Below, piece by piece: positions 1-9,107 of a stretch of DNA of 64,000 nt. The notes below the pieces were generated by a model. That model was not told the DNA's origin, did no database searches, and saw only the letters and a list, made by a program, of their open reading frames with translations. The position numbers were made by a program, and so were the translations under genes. The stretch is from the NCBI GenBank assembly GCA_965250675.1, contig CBDFPH010000011.1; one strand, 5' to 3'. Positions within the stretch are counted from its first letter, which is position 1. Every line of letters starts with the position of its first letter. Source of the stretch: Sphaerotilus sp965250675 (GTDB lineage Bacteria; Pseudomonadota; Gammaproteobacteria; Burkholderiales; Burkholderiaceae_C).

Positions 1-726
1 GTTGCCGGTGAACAGCACATCGAACTTCTTGGGCGCCTTGACCAGTTGCATGGCGGCGTTGTCGACGTACATGTGGTCCAGCTCGACGTCCGGGTACTGC
101 AGGCCGATCTCGGTGACCACATCCTTCCAGAGCTGGAAGGTCTCCAGCACGTTGGCCTTGTCGACGCTGGTGACGCGCTTGTTGCGCAGGCGCGCGGCCT
201 GGAAGGCGACGTGGGCGATGCGCTCGATCTCCGGGCGGCTGTAGCGCATGGTGTCGAACGCCTCTTCCGAGCCGGGGAAGTGCCCGTCGGTGGCGATGCG
301 GCGGCCGCGCGGCTGGCCGAAGTAGATGTCGCCGGTCAGCTCGCGGATGATCAGGATGTCCAGGCCGGCCACCAGCTCGGGCTTCAGGCTCGATGCGTGC
401 GTAAGCTGCTCGTAGCAAATGGCGGGGCGGAAGTTGGCGAACAGGCCCAGATGCTTGCGCAGACCCAGGATCGCCTGCTCGGGGCGCAGCGGGCGGTCGA
501 GCTTGTCGTATTTCCAGTCGCCGACAGCACCGAACAGGATCGCGTCGGCGGCCTTGGCCAGGTTCAGCGTCGACTCGGGCAGCGGGTGGCCAGTCAGTTC
601 GTAAGCTGCGCCGCCCACGGGCGCCTCTTCCATCTCGAACGAGAGGTCGAGCACCTTGAGCACCTTGACGGCCTCGGCGACGATTTCGGTACCGATGCCG
701 TCACCCGGCAGGATTGCGATTTTCAT
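1..726 (-). CDS. leuB: 3-isopropylmalate dehydrogenase, partial (C-terminus outside window)
   Basis: LeuB oxidatively decarboxylates 3-isopropylmalate to 2-ketoisocaproate with NAD+ in cytoplasmic leucine synthesis. The window holds the first 242 codons; the reading frame is still open at base 1. The protein starts MKIAILPGDGIGTEIV, the typical N-terminus of the isocitrate/isopropylmalate dehydrogenase family. It also shows LFGAVGDWKYD (about residues 67-77), the substrate-binding arginine stretch around residues 93-108, RELTGDIYFGQPRG (about 134-147) and the catalytic lysine segment VTSVDKANVLE. The start ATG at 724-726 lies 34 bases after the leuD stop, so leuC-leuD-leuB form an operon on the minus strand. 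Family identity is clear; only the C-terminal third is unseen. Confidence 0.95.
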   Translation of the reverse strand, partial: MKIAILPGDGIGTEIVAEAVKVLKVLDLSFEMEEAPVGGAAYELTGHPLPESTLNLAKAADAILFGAVGDWKYDKLDRPLRPEQAILGLRKHLGLFANFRPAICYEQLTHASSLKPELVAGLDILIIRELTGDIYFGQPRGRRIATDGHFPGSEEAFDTMRYSRPEIERIAHVAFQAARLRNKRVTSVDKANVLETFQLWKDVVTEIGLQYPDVELDHMYVDNAAMQLVKAPKKFDVLFTGN

Positions 727-760
727 GACGTGTACTTCAGCAATGGAGTGGAGTGCGGCC

Positions 761-1411
761 TCAGCCGACCAGACGGTGGTTGAGCCAGGGCTTGGTCGCC
801 AGGCGCTCGGCCTCGTAGGCGCGGATCTTGTCGGCGTGACGCAGCGTCAGGCCGATGTCGTCGAAGCCGTTGAGCAGGCAGAACTTGCGGAAGGGCTGCA
901 CGTCGAACGGCAGTTCGGTGCCATCGGGCTTGATCACCACCTGGCGCGGCAGGTCGACCGTCAGCTGGTAGCCGACGAAGCCGAAGACCTCGTCGAACAG
1001 CTTGGCGACTTCATGCTCGGGCAGCGTGATCGGCAGGATGCCGTTCTTGAAGCAGTTGTTGAAGAAGATGTCGGCAAAGCTCGGCGCGATCAGCGCGCGG
1101 AAGCCGTACTGCTCCAGCGCCCACGGCGCGTGCTCGCGGCTGGAGCCGCAGCCGAAGTTCTGGCGCGCGATCAGGATCGAGGCGCCCTGATAACGCGGCT
1201 GGTTCAGCACGAAGTCCGGGTTGGCGCGGCGCGTGGCCGGGTCCTGGCCGGGTTCGCCCTGGTCGAGGTAGCGCCATTCATCGAACAGGTTGGGGCCGAA
1301 GCCCGCGCGCTTGATCGACTTCAGGAACTGCTTGGGAATGATGGCGTCGGTGTCGACGTTGTCGCGATCCATCGGGGCCACGAGGCCCTGGTGCACGGTG
1401 AACGGGTTCAT
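761..1411 (-). CDS. leuD: 3-isopropylmalate dehydratase small subunit
   Basis: LeuD is the small (swivel) subunit of isopropylmalate isomerase and pairs with LeuC to convert 2-isopropylmalate to 3-isopropylmalate. The product is 216 residues, normal for the family. It starts MNPFTVHQGLVAPMDRDNVD, and the signature GCGSSREHAPW (about residues 87-97) marks the substrate-recognition loop. The ATG at 1409-1411 lies 14 bases after the leuC stop. The same frame is open further upstream inside leuC, but that extension is only a GC-rich shadow, so the internal ATG is the start. No unusual residues were seen. Confidence 0.96.
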   Translation of the reverse strand: MNPFTVHQGLVAPMDRDNVDTDAIIPKQFLKSIKRAGFGPNLFDEWRYLDQGEPGQDPATRRANPDFVLNQPRYQGASILIARQNFGCGSSREHAPWALEQYGFRALIAPSFADIFFNNCFKNGILPITLPEHEVAKLFDEVFGFVGYQLTVDLPRQVVIKPDGTELPFDVQPFRKFCLLNGFDDIGLTLRHADKIRAYEAERLATKPWLNHRLVG

Positions 1412-1425
1412 GTCTCGGACTCCTC

Positions 1426-2838
1426 TCAGGCGATGCGGCGCACGTCGACGAAATGGCCGGCCATCGCGGCGGCGGCAGCCATCGCGGGGCTCAGCAGGTG
1501 GGTGCGGCCACCGGCGCCCTGGCGGCCTTCGAAGTTGCGGTTGCTGGTGGAGGCGCAACGCTCGCCCGGCTCCAGCCGGTCGGCGTTCATGGCCAGGCAC
1601 ATCGAGCAACCGGCCTCGCGCCACTCGAAACCGGCGGAGATGAAGATCTTGTCCAGCCCTTCGCGCTCGGCCTGCTCCTTGACCAGGCCGGAGCCCGGCA
1701 CCACCAGCGCCAGCCGGACGTTGGACGCAATCTTGCCGCCCACGCGACGCACCACGGCGGCGGCTTCGCGCATGTCCTCGATGCGGCTGTTGGTGCACGA
1801 GCCGATGAAGACCTTGTCGATGCGGATGTCGCTGATCGCCTTGTTCGGCTCCAGGGCCATGTACTGCAGCGCGCGCTCGATGGCGCCGCGCTTGACGGCA
1901 TCACGCTCCTTGTCCGGATCGGGCACTCGGTCGTCGATCGACAGCACCATTTCGGGCGAGGTGCCCCAGGTAACTTGCGGGCGGATCTGGCTGGCGTCGA
2001 GTTCGACGATGGCATCCCAATGGGCGTCTGCGTCCGACTGCAGGTCGCGCCAGTAGGCCACGGCCAGGTCCCACTCCACGCCGGTCGGCGTGTAGGGGCG
2101 ACCCTTGACGTACTGGATGGTGGTGTCGTCCACCGCCACCAGGCCGGCGCGCGCGCCACCTTCGATGGCCATGTTGCAGACCGTCATGCGGCCTTCCATG
2201 CTGAGCGCGCGGATCGCACTGCCACCGAACTCGATGGTGTAGCCCGTGCCGCCGGCCGTGCCGATCTTGCCGATGATGGCCAGCACGATGTCCTTGGCGC
2301 CGACGCCCTTGGGGCATTGGCCGTCCACGCGGATCAGCATGTTCCTGGCCTTCTTGGCCAGCAGTGTCTGCGTGGCCAGCACGTGCTCGACTTCGCTGGT
2401 GCCGATGCCGTGCGCCAGCGCACCGAACGCGCCGTGCGTCGATGTGTGGCTGTCGCCGCAGACAACGGTCATGCCCGGCAGCGTTGCGCCCTGCTCAGGC
2501 CCGATGACATGAACAATGCCCTGGCGCTTGTCAGACATCTTGAACTGCGTGATGCCGTGGCGATCGCAGTTCTTGTCGAGCGTGTCGACCTGCAGGCGCG
2601 AGATCGGGTCGGCGATACCCTGGCTGCGGTCGGTGGTGGGCACGTTGTGGTCGCTCACCGCCAGATTGGCGCTCAGGCGCCAGACCTTGCGGTGCGCCAG
2701 ATCAAGACCCTCGAAGGCCTGCGGGCTGGTCACCTCATGCACGAGGTGGCGGTCAATGTAGAGCACGGCCGTGCCGTCCTCCTCGGTATGGACGACATGG
2801 TCGTCCCAGAGCTTGTCGTAAAGCGTACGTCCGGACAT
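1426..2838 (-). CDS. leuC: 3-isopropylmalate dehydratase large subunit
   Basis: LeuC is the aconitase-family large subunit (470 residues) that carries the 4Fe-4S cluster of isopropylmalate isomerase. The cluster ligands are visible as the cysteine in FIGSCTNSR and the pair in AGCSMCLAMN. VVCGDSHTSTHGAFGALAHG and the SNRNFEGRQG segment are also typical. The start ATG at 2836-2838 gives MSGRTLYDKLWDDHVV, the usual N-terminus; an in-frame ATG 42 bases upstream would add an unconserved hydrophobic stretch and falls against the tRNA terminator. It is the first gene of leuCDB. No leader peptide or T-box was recognised upstream. Confidence 0.96.
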   Translation of the reverse strand: MSGRTLYDKLWDDHVVHTEEDGTAVLYIDRHLVHEVTSPQAFEGLDLAHRKVWRLSANLAVSDHNVPTTDRSQGIADPISRLQVDTLDKNCDRHGITQFKMSDKRQGIVHVIGPEQGATLPGMTVVCGDSHTSTHGAFGALAHGIGTSEVEHVLATQTLLAKKARNMLIRVDGQCPKGVGAKDIVLAIIGKIGTAGGTGYTIEFGGSAIRALSMEGRMTVCNMAIEGGARAGLVAVDDTTIQYVKGRPYTPTGVEWDLAVAYWRDLQSDADAHWDAIVELDASQIRPQVTWGTSPEMVLSIDDRVPDPDKERDAVKRGAIERALQYMALEPNKAISDIRIDKVFIGSCTNSRIEDMREAAAVVRRVGGKIASNVRLALVVPGSGLVKEQAEREGLDKIFISAGFEWREAGCSMCLAMNADRLEPGERCASTSNRNFEGRQGAGGRTHLLSPAMAAAAAMAGHFVDVRRIA

Positions 2839-2880
2839 GGCAACCCCACAAAAACAAAAACGGCGCGCCAGAAACGACAA

Positions 2881-2918
2881 AAGCCCTCGAACACCGGAAT
2901 TCCGGGTTTCGAGGGCTT
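2881..2918 (-). terminator. Intrinsic terminator after tRNA-Ser, before leuC
   Basis: An 11-base perfect inverted repeat (AAGCCCTCGAA with its complement) encloses a smaller CCGG-AATT-CCGG dyad. On the minus strand it is followed by TTTTGTCGTTT. It lies directly downstream of the tRNA-Ser gene and upstream of leuC, so it most likely ends the tRNA transcript. Confidence 0.75.
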
Positions 2919-2928
2919 GTGTGCTGTC

Positions 2929-3019
2929 TGGCGGAGACGAAGGGATTCGAACCCTTGATGCGCTTTTGGCGCATACTCCCTTAGCAGGGGAGCACCTTCG
3001 GCCACTCGGTCACGTCTCC
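2929..3019 (-). tRNA. tRNA-Ser, anticodon GCU
   Basis: On the minus strand the sequence folds as a class II tRNA. The acceptor stem GGAGACG (3019-3013) pairs with CGTCTCC (2939-2933). The anticodon loop reads CTGCTAA with anticodon GCU, and there is a long variable arm (TATGCGCCAAAAGCGCAT). The T-arm contains GGTTCGAATCC, followed by discriminator G and an encoded CCA (2931-2929). The long variable arm and anticodon make it a serine acceptor for AGC/AGU codons. It sits between lysC and leuC, with its own hairpin terminator downstream. Confidence 0.97.
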
Positions 3020-3052
3020 GAAGAGAAAAGAGTATAGCCTAAATTTACGGGA

Positions 3053-4321
3053 TCAGGCCGCAGCTTGATCCAGATCGAAGGCTTTGTGCAGCGCGCGCAC
3101 CGCCAACTCCATGTACTTCTCGTCGATCACGACCGAGGTCTTGATCTCGCTGGTGGTGATCATCTGGATATTGATGCCCTCTTCGCTCAGCGAGCGGAAC
3201 ATCGTGCTGGCCACGCCAGCGTGCGAGCGCATGCCGATGCCGACGATCGAGACCTTGCAGATCTTGGCGTCACCCACCACGTCGGCCGCGCCCAGGGCTG
3301 GCAGCACCTCGGCCTTGAGCAACTCGATCGTGCGGGCGTAGTCGTTACGGTGCACGGTGAACGAAAAGTCGGTCTTGCCGTCGTGCGAGACGTTCTGGAT
3401 GATCACGTCCACATCGATGTTGGCGTCCGCCACCTTGCCCAGGATGCCGTAGGCGATGCCAGGCTTGTCGGGCACGCCCATGACGGTGATCTTGGCTTCG
3501 TCGCGGTTGAAGGCGATGCCCGAGACAACGGCTTGTTCCATTTTTTCGTCTTCCTCGAAAGTGATCAGGGTGCCGGACTTGGCTTCCTCATCGATATTGA
3601 TATCCCAGGGCGTGAAGCTCGACAGCACGCGCAGCGGCACGCGGTACTTGCCGGCAAACTCGACCGAGCGGATCTGCAGCACCTTGGAGCCGAGCGACGC
3701 CATTTCCAGCATCTCCTCGAAGCTCACCGTGTGCAGGCGGCGCGCCTCGGGCACCACGCGCGGGTCGGTGGTGTAGACGCCGTCGACGTCGGTGTAGATC
3801 AGGCACTCGTCGGCCTTCATCGCAGCGGCCACGGCCACAGCAGACGTGTCCGAACCACCGCGACCGAGCGTCGTGATGTTGTTGTCGCTGTCCACGCCCT
3901 GGAAGCCAGTGATCACGACCACGCGGCCGGCGGCCAGATCGGCGCGCACGCGGACGTCGTCGATGCTCTCGATGCGCGCCTTGGTGTAGGACGAATCGGT
4001 CTTGATCGGCACCTGCCAGCCGGAGTAGCTCACGGCTTCCATGCCTTCGGCCTGCAGCGCCAGCGCCAGCAGACCCACCGAGACCTGCTCGCCGGTGCAG
4101 GCGATCATGTCCATCTCGCGCAGCACGGCAGGCGTGTAGGCGGAAGGTGCCAATTCCTTGGCCAGACCCAGGATGCGGTTGGTTTCACCGCTCATGGCAG
4201 ACGGCACGACGACCATCTGATGGCCTGCGCGCGCCCATTTGGCGACACGCTTGGCGACATTGCGGATGCGCTCGGTCGAGCCCATCGACGTGCCGCCGTA
4301 CTTGTGAACGATCAAGCCCAT
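3053..4321 (-). CDS. lysC: Aspartate kinase (lysine-sensitive type, two ACT domains)
   Basis: This 422-residue protein phosphorylates aspartate, the first step towards lysine, threonine and methionine. The N-terminal amino-acid kinase domain starts MGLIVHKYGGTSMGS and contains the GRGGSDTSAVAVAAAMK loop and IYTDVDGVYTTDPRVV. The C-terminal roughly 160 residues form tandem ACT domains (GVPDKPGIAYGILG and IVGIGMRSHAGVASTMF) that bind the inhibitory amino acid. The ATG at 4319-4321 is chosen because the family begins at this point; an upstream in-frame ATG adds 17 unconserved residues. It stands between tilS (55 bases upstream) and tRNA-Ser. Confidence 0.95.
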   Translation of the reverse strand: MGLIVHKYGGTSMGSTERIRNVAKRVAKWARAGHQMVVVPSAMSGETNRILGLAKELAPSAYTPAVLREMDMIACTGEQVSVGLLALALQAEGMEAVSYSGWQVPIKTDSSYTKARIESIDDVRVRADLAAGRVVVITGFQGVDSDNNITTLGRGGSDTSAVAVAAAMKADECLIYTDVDGVYTTDPRVVPEARRLHTVSFEEMLEMASLGSKVLQIRSVEFAGKYRVPLRVLSSFTPWDINIDEEAKSGTLITFEEDEKMEQAVVSGIAFNRDEAKITVMGVPDKPGIAYGILGKVADANIDVDVIIQNVSHDGKTDFSFTVHRNDYARTIELLKAEVLPALGAADVVGDAKICKVSIVGIGMRSHAGVASTMFRSLSEEGINIQMITTSEIKTSVVIDEKYMELAVRALHKAFDLDQAAA

Positions 4322-4376
4322 GGCTGTAGTGGCAGTAAGGTAAGTGGAGTCGCCCCAGGCGACAAAGCCCATGATT

Positions 4377-5720
4377 TTAACCGCTCAGTCGCGCCTCCCA
4401 ACGCAAGCCCACTTGGGGCTGCCCCGGCGGCGCCCAGCAGCGCGCATCCACACCCAGTCCCGGCGCAAAGATCAGCACCTCGCCACGCCAGACCAGCGGC
4501 CCGGCGCGCAGCCATTGCGGCATGCCCACGGCCTGATATTGCTTCTTGAGTTGCCGCGGCAGACTCCTGGGTGCGAGTTGGAACTGCTCGCCACCCTGCC
4601 GCAGGCGCAGGCTCACGGCGCCCAGCCGATTGAAATCCAGCCCACGTTCAGACACCCATTCCACGATCAAGCGCCCGCCCCAGTCGGGCAACTCATGCGC
4701 GCCCGGGCTCAAATCCAGCTCGGAACGCTGCAGTGACGAGCAAGCTTGAAGCGCGGGCGGCAAACACACCAGGCGCTGCCGATAGACGCGCAACTCCGCG
4801 CCACCCGGCACCGCCCAGCGGCCCGATGGCGCATGCGCCAACTCATCGGCCAGACGGCAGATCAGGCTCGCTGGTGCCGGCTGCGACACGACCTCCTGCA
4901 GCCAATGCTTGAGCAGATTGCGCCGTCGCGGCAAGCTCAAGGCCAGCAGCGCGGCAACGGCCAAGTCCGACCCCAGCTCAGCCGCTGGCAAATCCAGCCG
5001 TGCCAGATCGGCCAGACATACCGCCGCATCCTGAGCGCGCCGGGCCGCATCAACAAGACGCTCGGGCGCATCCGCAAACGCCTGCTGCAGCGTAGGCATC
5101 ACCTGCAGACGCAGGCGGTTGCGGGCGTGGCGCGGGTCGGTGTTGCTGTCGTCGTCGACGTAGGCCAGGCCGTGCGCCCGCACATGCGCTTCGATCTGCG
5201 TGCGCGGCAGCGCGAGCCAAGGCCGTGACCAAAGCAGGCCGTCGCGAAAGGCCTGATCCGGCATGGCCGACAGGCCCGCCGCACCCGCGCCGCGCAAAGC
5301 CTGCAGCAGAAAGGTTTCGGCCTGATCGTCACGGTGGTGCGCCAGCAGCACCCGGCGCGCGGCAGCCGCCTGAGCCATGCGGGTGAGCGCGGCGTAACGC
5401 GCATGGCGCGCCTGGGCCTCCAGACTCAGGCCGCGCTGATGCTGCAAGCCCAGCCGCGCCACCTCCAGCCGCAGCGGCCAGCCCTGCGCGCGCCAGGTCC
5501 GGCATTGCGCCTCAAGGTGTTCGACCCAGCCATCGGCCTGCGTACTCAGGCCATGATGCACGTGCAGCGCCAGCACCTCGAAGCCTGCGGTGGCTGCCAG
5601 TCGCGCCGTCACATGCAGCAAAGCCATCGAGTCACGCCCGCCGCTGCAGGCCACCGCCACCACGTCGCCGGACGCCAGATCAGCGCAGGCGCGCTGCGCG
5701 GCGTGTTCGAGAGAGTCCAT
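4377..5720 (-). CDS. tilS: tRNA(Ile)-lysidine synthetase
   Basis: TilS attaches lysine to C34 of the CAU-anticodon tRNA-Ile so that it reads AUA. The 447-residue product begins MDSLEHAAQRACADLASGD. It has the PP-loop ATP-pyrophosphatase motif SGGRDS at residues 26-31, followed by the family segment LAHHRDDQAETFLLQALRGA and the SRPWL tail of the catalytic domain. The remaining roughly 230 residues are the less conserved TilS-specific tRNA-binding region. The frame is open a further 114 bases upstream, but those codons run through the accA terminator hairpin and are not coding. Gene order accA-tilS-lysC is common in Burkholderiales. Confidence 0.93.
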   Translation of the reverse strand: MDSLEHAAQRACADLASGDVVAVACSGGRDSMALLHVTARLAATAGFEVLALHVHHGLSTQADGWVEHLEAQCRTWRAQGWPLRLEVARLGLQHQRGLSLEAQARHARYAALTRMAQAAAARRVLLAHHRDDQAETFLLQALRGAGAAGLSAMPDQAFRDGLLWSRPWLALPRTQIEAHVRAHGLAYVDDDSNTDPRHARNRLRLQVMPTLQQAFADAPERLVDAARRAQDAAVCLADLARLDLPAAELGSDLAVAALLALSLPRRRNLLKHWLQEVVSQPAPASLICRLADELAHAPSGRWAVPGGAELRVYRQRLVCLPPALQACSSLQRSELDLSPGAHELPDWGGRLIVEWVSERGLDFNRLGAVSLRLRQGGEQFQLAPRSLPRQLKKQYQAVGMPQWLRAGPLVWRGEVLIFAPGLGVDARCWAPPGQPQVGLRWEARLSG

Positions 5721-5740
5721 CAGGCATTGCCTCGTCAATG

Positions 5741-5765
5741 CAAAACGGCCGCAAGAGCGGCCGTT
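5741..5765 (-). terminator. Intrinsic terminator after accA
   Basis: A 7-base GC stem (CGGCCGC / GCGGCCG, extended by AA-TT) with a four-base loop is followed on the minus strand by TTTTGC. It lies 22 bases after the accA stop and just upstream of tilS. It may be partial, because tilS has no obvious promoter of its own. Confidence 0.7.
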
Positions 5766-5787
5766 GGCGGGTGTCACTCCAGAGATC

Positions 5788-6756
5788 TCAGCTCTTGGTG
5801 TCAGTAAAGCGGCCATAGCCGCGCAGGCGCTCATAGCGGTGGTTGAGCAACTCGCGCGGCTTCAGGTCGATGATCTGACGCAACGAGTCGTTCAGCGCCC
5901 GCTTCAGGTAAGCGGCCATCTGCTTGGTGTCGCGGTGCGCGCCACCGACCGGCTCGTTGATGATCTTGTCGACCAGCCCCAGCGCCTTGAGGCGGTGTGC
6001 GGTGATGCCGAGGGCCTCGGCCGCATCGCTGGCGCGCTCGGAGGTCTTCCACAGGATGGAAGCACAGCCCTCGGGCGAGATCACCGAGTAGACCGAGAAC
6101 TGCAGCATCAGCACCTGATCAGCCACGCTGATGGCCAGCGCGCCGCCGGAGCCGCCCTCACCGATGATGGTGGTGATGATGGGCACTTCCAACTGCGCCA
6201 TCTCGAAGATATTGCGGCCGATGGCTTCGGACTGGCCACGCTCTTCGGCACCGATGCCGGGGTAGGCGCCCGGTGTGTCGACGAAGGTGAACACCGGCAG
6301 GCCGAACTTCTCGGCCAGCTTCATCAGGCGCAGCGCCTTGCGGTAGCCCTCGGGGCGCGCCATGCCGAAGTTGCGCGCGGCGCGCTCCTTGGTGTCGCGG
6401 CCCTTCTGGTGGCCCAGCACCATGCAGGCGCGGCCGTTGAAGCGCGCCAGACCGCCAACGATCGACTGGTCATCGGCGAACGCGCGGTCGCCGTGCAGTT
6501 CCTCGAAGTCAGTAAAGATCTCGTTGACGTAGTCCAGCGTGTACGGCCGCTGCGGATGACGCGCAATCTGCGTCACCTGCCAGGGCGTCAGGCTGGAATA
6601 GATGTCCTTGGCGAGCTGCAGGCTCTTCTTGGACAGGCGGTCGATCTCCTCGGAGATGTCGACTGCCGATTCGTTCTGCACATAGCGCAGTTCCTCGATC
6701 TTGGTTTCAAGCTCAGCAATCGGCTGCTCGAATTCGAGGAAGTGTTTTTTGCTCAT
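5788..6756 (-). CDS. accA: Acetyl-CoA carboxylase carboxyltransferase subunit alpha
   Basis: AccA (322 residues) with AccD transfers the carboxyl group from biotin to acetyl-CoA, giving malonyl-CoA for fatty acid synthesis. The start MSKKHFLEFEQPIAELETKIEEL is typical, as are the blocks LARHPQRP-like IARHPQRPYTLDY, FTFVDTPGAYPGIGAEERGQ, TIIGEGGSGGALAI and SPEGCASILWK. Length matches the family (about 320). It is preceded by a short gap from the DNA glycosylase gene and followed by a strong hairpin terminator. Confidence 0.97.
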   Translation of the reverse strand: MSKKHFLEFEQPIAELETKIEELRYVQNESAVDISEEIDRLSKKSLQLAKDIYSSLTPWQVTQIARHPQRPYTLDYVNEIFTDFEELHGDRAFADDQSIVGGLARFNGRACMVLGHQKGRDTKERAARNFGMARPEGYRKALRLMKLAEKFGLPVFTFVDTPGAYPGIGAEERGQSEAIGRNIFEMAQLEVPIITTIIGEGGSGGALAISVADQVLMLQFSVYSVISPEGCASILWKTSERASDAAEALGITAHRLKALGLVDKIINEPVGGAHRDTKQMAAYLKRALNDSLRQIIDLKPRELLNHRYERLRGYGRFTDTKS

Positions 6757-6847
6757 GAAGCCGGGTCCTCCAGAGAAGACGTCATCAAAGTGACGCGCAG
6801 TGTAGAACAGCCCTGCGCGCTGGAAATCGTCGCTTTCACCAACTGCC

Positions 6848-7525
6848 TCAGTAGACCACCGGCAGCGGCTCCAGGCTACGCCAGATATACCAGGTGGCGA
6901 CCGAGCGGAAAGGCGCCCAGCCTTCGCCGAGTTCGCGCGCCTCGGCCCGCGAGACCGGCTCGCCGCTGAAATAGTTTCGGCTGATGCCCTTGAGCAGGCC
7001 GACGTCGTCGAGCGGCAGCACGTTGGGGCGCATCAGGTGGAACATCAGGAACATCTCGGCCGTCCAGCGGCCGATGCCGCGAATGGCGACCAGTTCCTCG
7101 ATGATGGCCTCGTCGTCCATGCCCAGCCAGTCGGCCTCGTGGACGCTACCCTGCTCGAAGTGCAGCGCCAGATCGCGCACGTATTCGACCTTGCGGGTCG
7201 ACAGGCCGGCGGCACGCATCTGCTCGATGTCCAGGGCAAGCACGGCGCCCGGCACCAGCGGGTCATCGCCCTCGGAGGCCAGCGCCGTGAAGCGCTTCCA
7301 CACCGCCTGCGCCGCCTTGACCGAGATCTGCTGGCCAACCACCGAGCGCACCAGCGTGTTGAAGGCGCTGCCGCGGCTCTCGAGCCGGGCCTGGCCGAAC
7401 TGCGGAATGAGCTTGTTCATGACCCGGTCGCGCCTGGACAGGTGCTTGCAGGCCTCATCCCAATAGTCGGGCGTCACGAAGGTCGGTGCAGGCGCGGCCA
7501 GCCCGGAGCTTACATCTGTCGTCAT
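6848..7525 (-). CDS. DNA-3-methyladenine glycosylase II family (HhH-GPD)
   Basis: This 225-residue protein is an AlkA/MPG-like base-excision repair glycosylase. It has the helix-hairpin-helix motif AIRGIGRWTAEMFLMF (about residues 147-162), followed by the GPD-type segment PLDDVGLLKG. The second Asp there is the expected catalytic residue. VVGQQISVKAA upstream is the conserved first helix of the domain. It removes alkylated purines such as 3-methyladenine; substrate range cannot be read from sequence. The start ATG (7523-7525) lies 7 bases after the cysS stop, so the two are probably co-transcribed. Confidence 0.9.
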   Translation of the reverse strand: MTTDVSSGLAAPAPTFVTPDYWDEACKHLSRRDRVMNKLIPQFGQARLESRGSAFNTLVRSVVGQQISVKAAQAVWKRFTALASEGDDPLVPGAVLALDIEQMRAAGLSTRKVEYVRDLALHFEQGSVHEADWLGMDDEAIIEELVAIRGIGRWTAEMFLMFHLMRPNVLPLDDVGLLKGISRNYFSGEPVSRAEARELGEGWAPFRSVATWYIWRSLEPLPVVY

Positions 7526-7532
7526 GCGGGGC

Positions 7533-8912
7533 TCACGCCTTGACCCAGGTGGTGCCCTGCGGCGTGTCCTTCAGGACGATGCCCTGCTCGGCCAGCACGC
7601 GACGGATGCGGTCGGCCTCGGCAAAGTCGCGGGCCTGCTTGGCGGTGTTGCGGGCGTCGATCTGGGCCTGGATGGCAGCCTCGTCAGACGCACCACCGCC
7701 CTGCAGGAACTGGCGTGGCGCCTGCTGCAGCACGCCCAGCACGCCACCCAACTGCTTGAGCAGCAGCGCGGTGGCGGGACTCTTGTCGCGGTTGACTTCA
7801 GCGGCCAGGTCGAACAGCACCGAGACGGCTATCGGCGTGTTGAAGTCATCGTCCATCGCGGCCTTGAAGCGCTGCGCGGCAGGGTGATTCCAGTCCACTG
7901 CTGCGTCGCGGGCATCGACGGCCACACCATCCAGCGCGGTGTAGAGCCGGCGCACGGCGTTGCGCGCGTCGTCCAGGCCGGCATCGCTGAAGTTGAACGG
8001 GCTGCGGTAGTGCACGCGCAGCATGAAGAAGCGCATGGTCTCGCCGTCGTAGCTCTTGAGCACGTCGCGGATGGTGAAGAAGTTGCCCAGCGACTTGGAC
8101 ATCTTCTCGTTGTCGACGTTCAGGAAACCGTTGTGGATCCAGGTCCTGGCAAACGGCACGCCGTGCGCGCCCTCGCTCTGCGCGATCTCGTTCTCGTGGT
8201 GCGGAAACTGCAAATCGAGCCCGCCGCCGTGGATGTCGAAGGTCTCGCCCAGCAGCGCGCAACTCATGGCTGAGCACTCGATGTGCCAGCCCGGCCGGCC
8301 CGGGCCGAACGGCGAGTCGTACTTGGCGTCGGCCGGCTCGTCGGGCTTGGCGGCTTTCCAGAGCACGAAGTCGAGCGGGTCGTCCTTGCCTTCGGCCACC
8401 GCGACACGCTCACCGGCGCGCAACTGGTCGAGCGACTTGCCAGAGAGCTTGCCGTAGCCGTCGAACTTGCGCACGGCGTAGTTCATGTCGCCGCTGCTGC
8501 CGCGGTAGGCCAGGCCCTTGTCCTGCAGCTGGCCGATCATGCTCAGCATCTGCGGCACGTAGTCGGTGGCGCGCGGCTCGTGCGTGGGCCGCTCAATGCC
8601 GAGTGCGCCGATGTCCTGGTGCATGGCTGTGATCATCTCGTCAGTCAGCTGCCGGATCGTGATGTTGCGCTCCAGCGCGCGGCGGATGATCTTGTCGTCG
8701 ATGTCGGTGATGTTGCGCACGTAGGTGACCGCATAGCCGCTGGCGCGCAACCAGCGGTACACCACGTCAAACGACATCATCATGCGAGCATGGCCGACAT
8801 GACAGAGGTCATAGATCGTCATGCCGCAGACATACATGCGAACCTTGCCGGGTTCGATCGACTGGAAGTTCTCCAGCTTGCGGGTCAGGCTGTTGTGGAT
8901 ACGCAGCGTCAT
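7533..8912 (-). CDS. cysS: Cysteinyl-tRNA synthetase
   Basis: CysRS (459 residues) charges tRNA-Cys. The class I HIGH motif appears as HVGH (residues 38-41), with the zinc ligand cysteine in MYVCGMTIYD just before it. The KMSKS motif is in NEKMSKSLGNFF. The other zinc-site residues are in WHIECSAMS and the HHENE segment. The start MTLRIHNSLTRKLENF at 8910-8912 is the family N-terminus; upstream in-frame codons are unconserved. It heads the minus-strand run cysS, glycosylase, accA and is divergent from the L,D-transpeptidase gene 195 bases away. Confidence 0.97.
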   Translation of the reverse strand: MTLRIHNSLTRKLENFQSIEPGKVRMYVCGMTIYDLCHVGHARMMMSFDVVYRWLRASGYAVTYVRNITDIDDKIIRRALERNITIRQLTDEMITAMHQDIGALGIERPTHEPRATDYVPQMLSMIGQLQDKGLAYRGSSGDMNYAVRKFDGYGKLSGKSLDQLRAGERVAVAEGKDDPLDFVLWKAAKPDEPADAKYDSPFGPGRPGWHIECSAMSCALLGETFDIHGGGLDLQFPHHENEIAQSEGAHGVPFARTWIHNGFLNVDNEKMSKSLGNFFTIRDVLKSYDGETMRFFMLRVHYRSPFNFSDAGLDDARNAVRRLYTALDGVAVDARDAAVDWNHPAAQRFKAAMDDDFNTPIAVSVLFDLAAEVNRDKSPATALLLKQLGGVLGVLQQAPRQFLQGGGASDEAAIQAQIDARNTAKQARDFAEADRIRRVLAEQGIVLKDTPQGTTWVKA

Positions 8913-9107
8913 CTTCAGGGGGGAGCTTGCTGCCGCCAGCCCGGCTCCGCACTTGCATGACAAGTGGGTGCGCGACGCCAGCGGCCACGAATGGGAAACA
9001 TGAATCGGGGGCGGGTCGCGTCGAGGCATCGACCTACAATCAAATCAGTATAGCGTCGCACTTTTGGCGCGAAGTCCTGCGTCAGCCCCGAAACCCCACC
9101 CGCCAGA

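Noticed and set aside
761..1798. Longer leuD reaching into leuC
   Set aside because: The extension lies in an alternative frame of leuC and is low-complexity Arg-rich; the ATG at 1411 fits the family.
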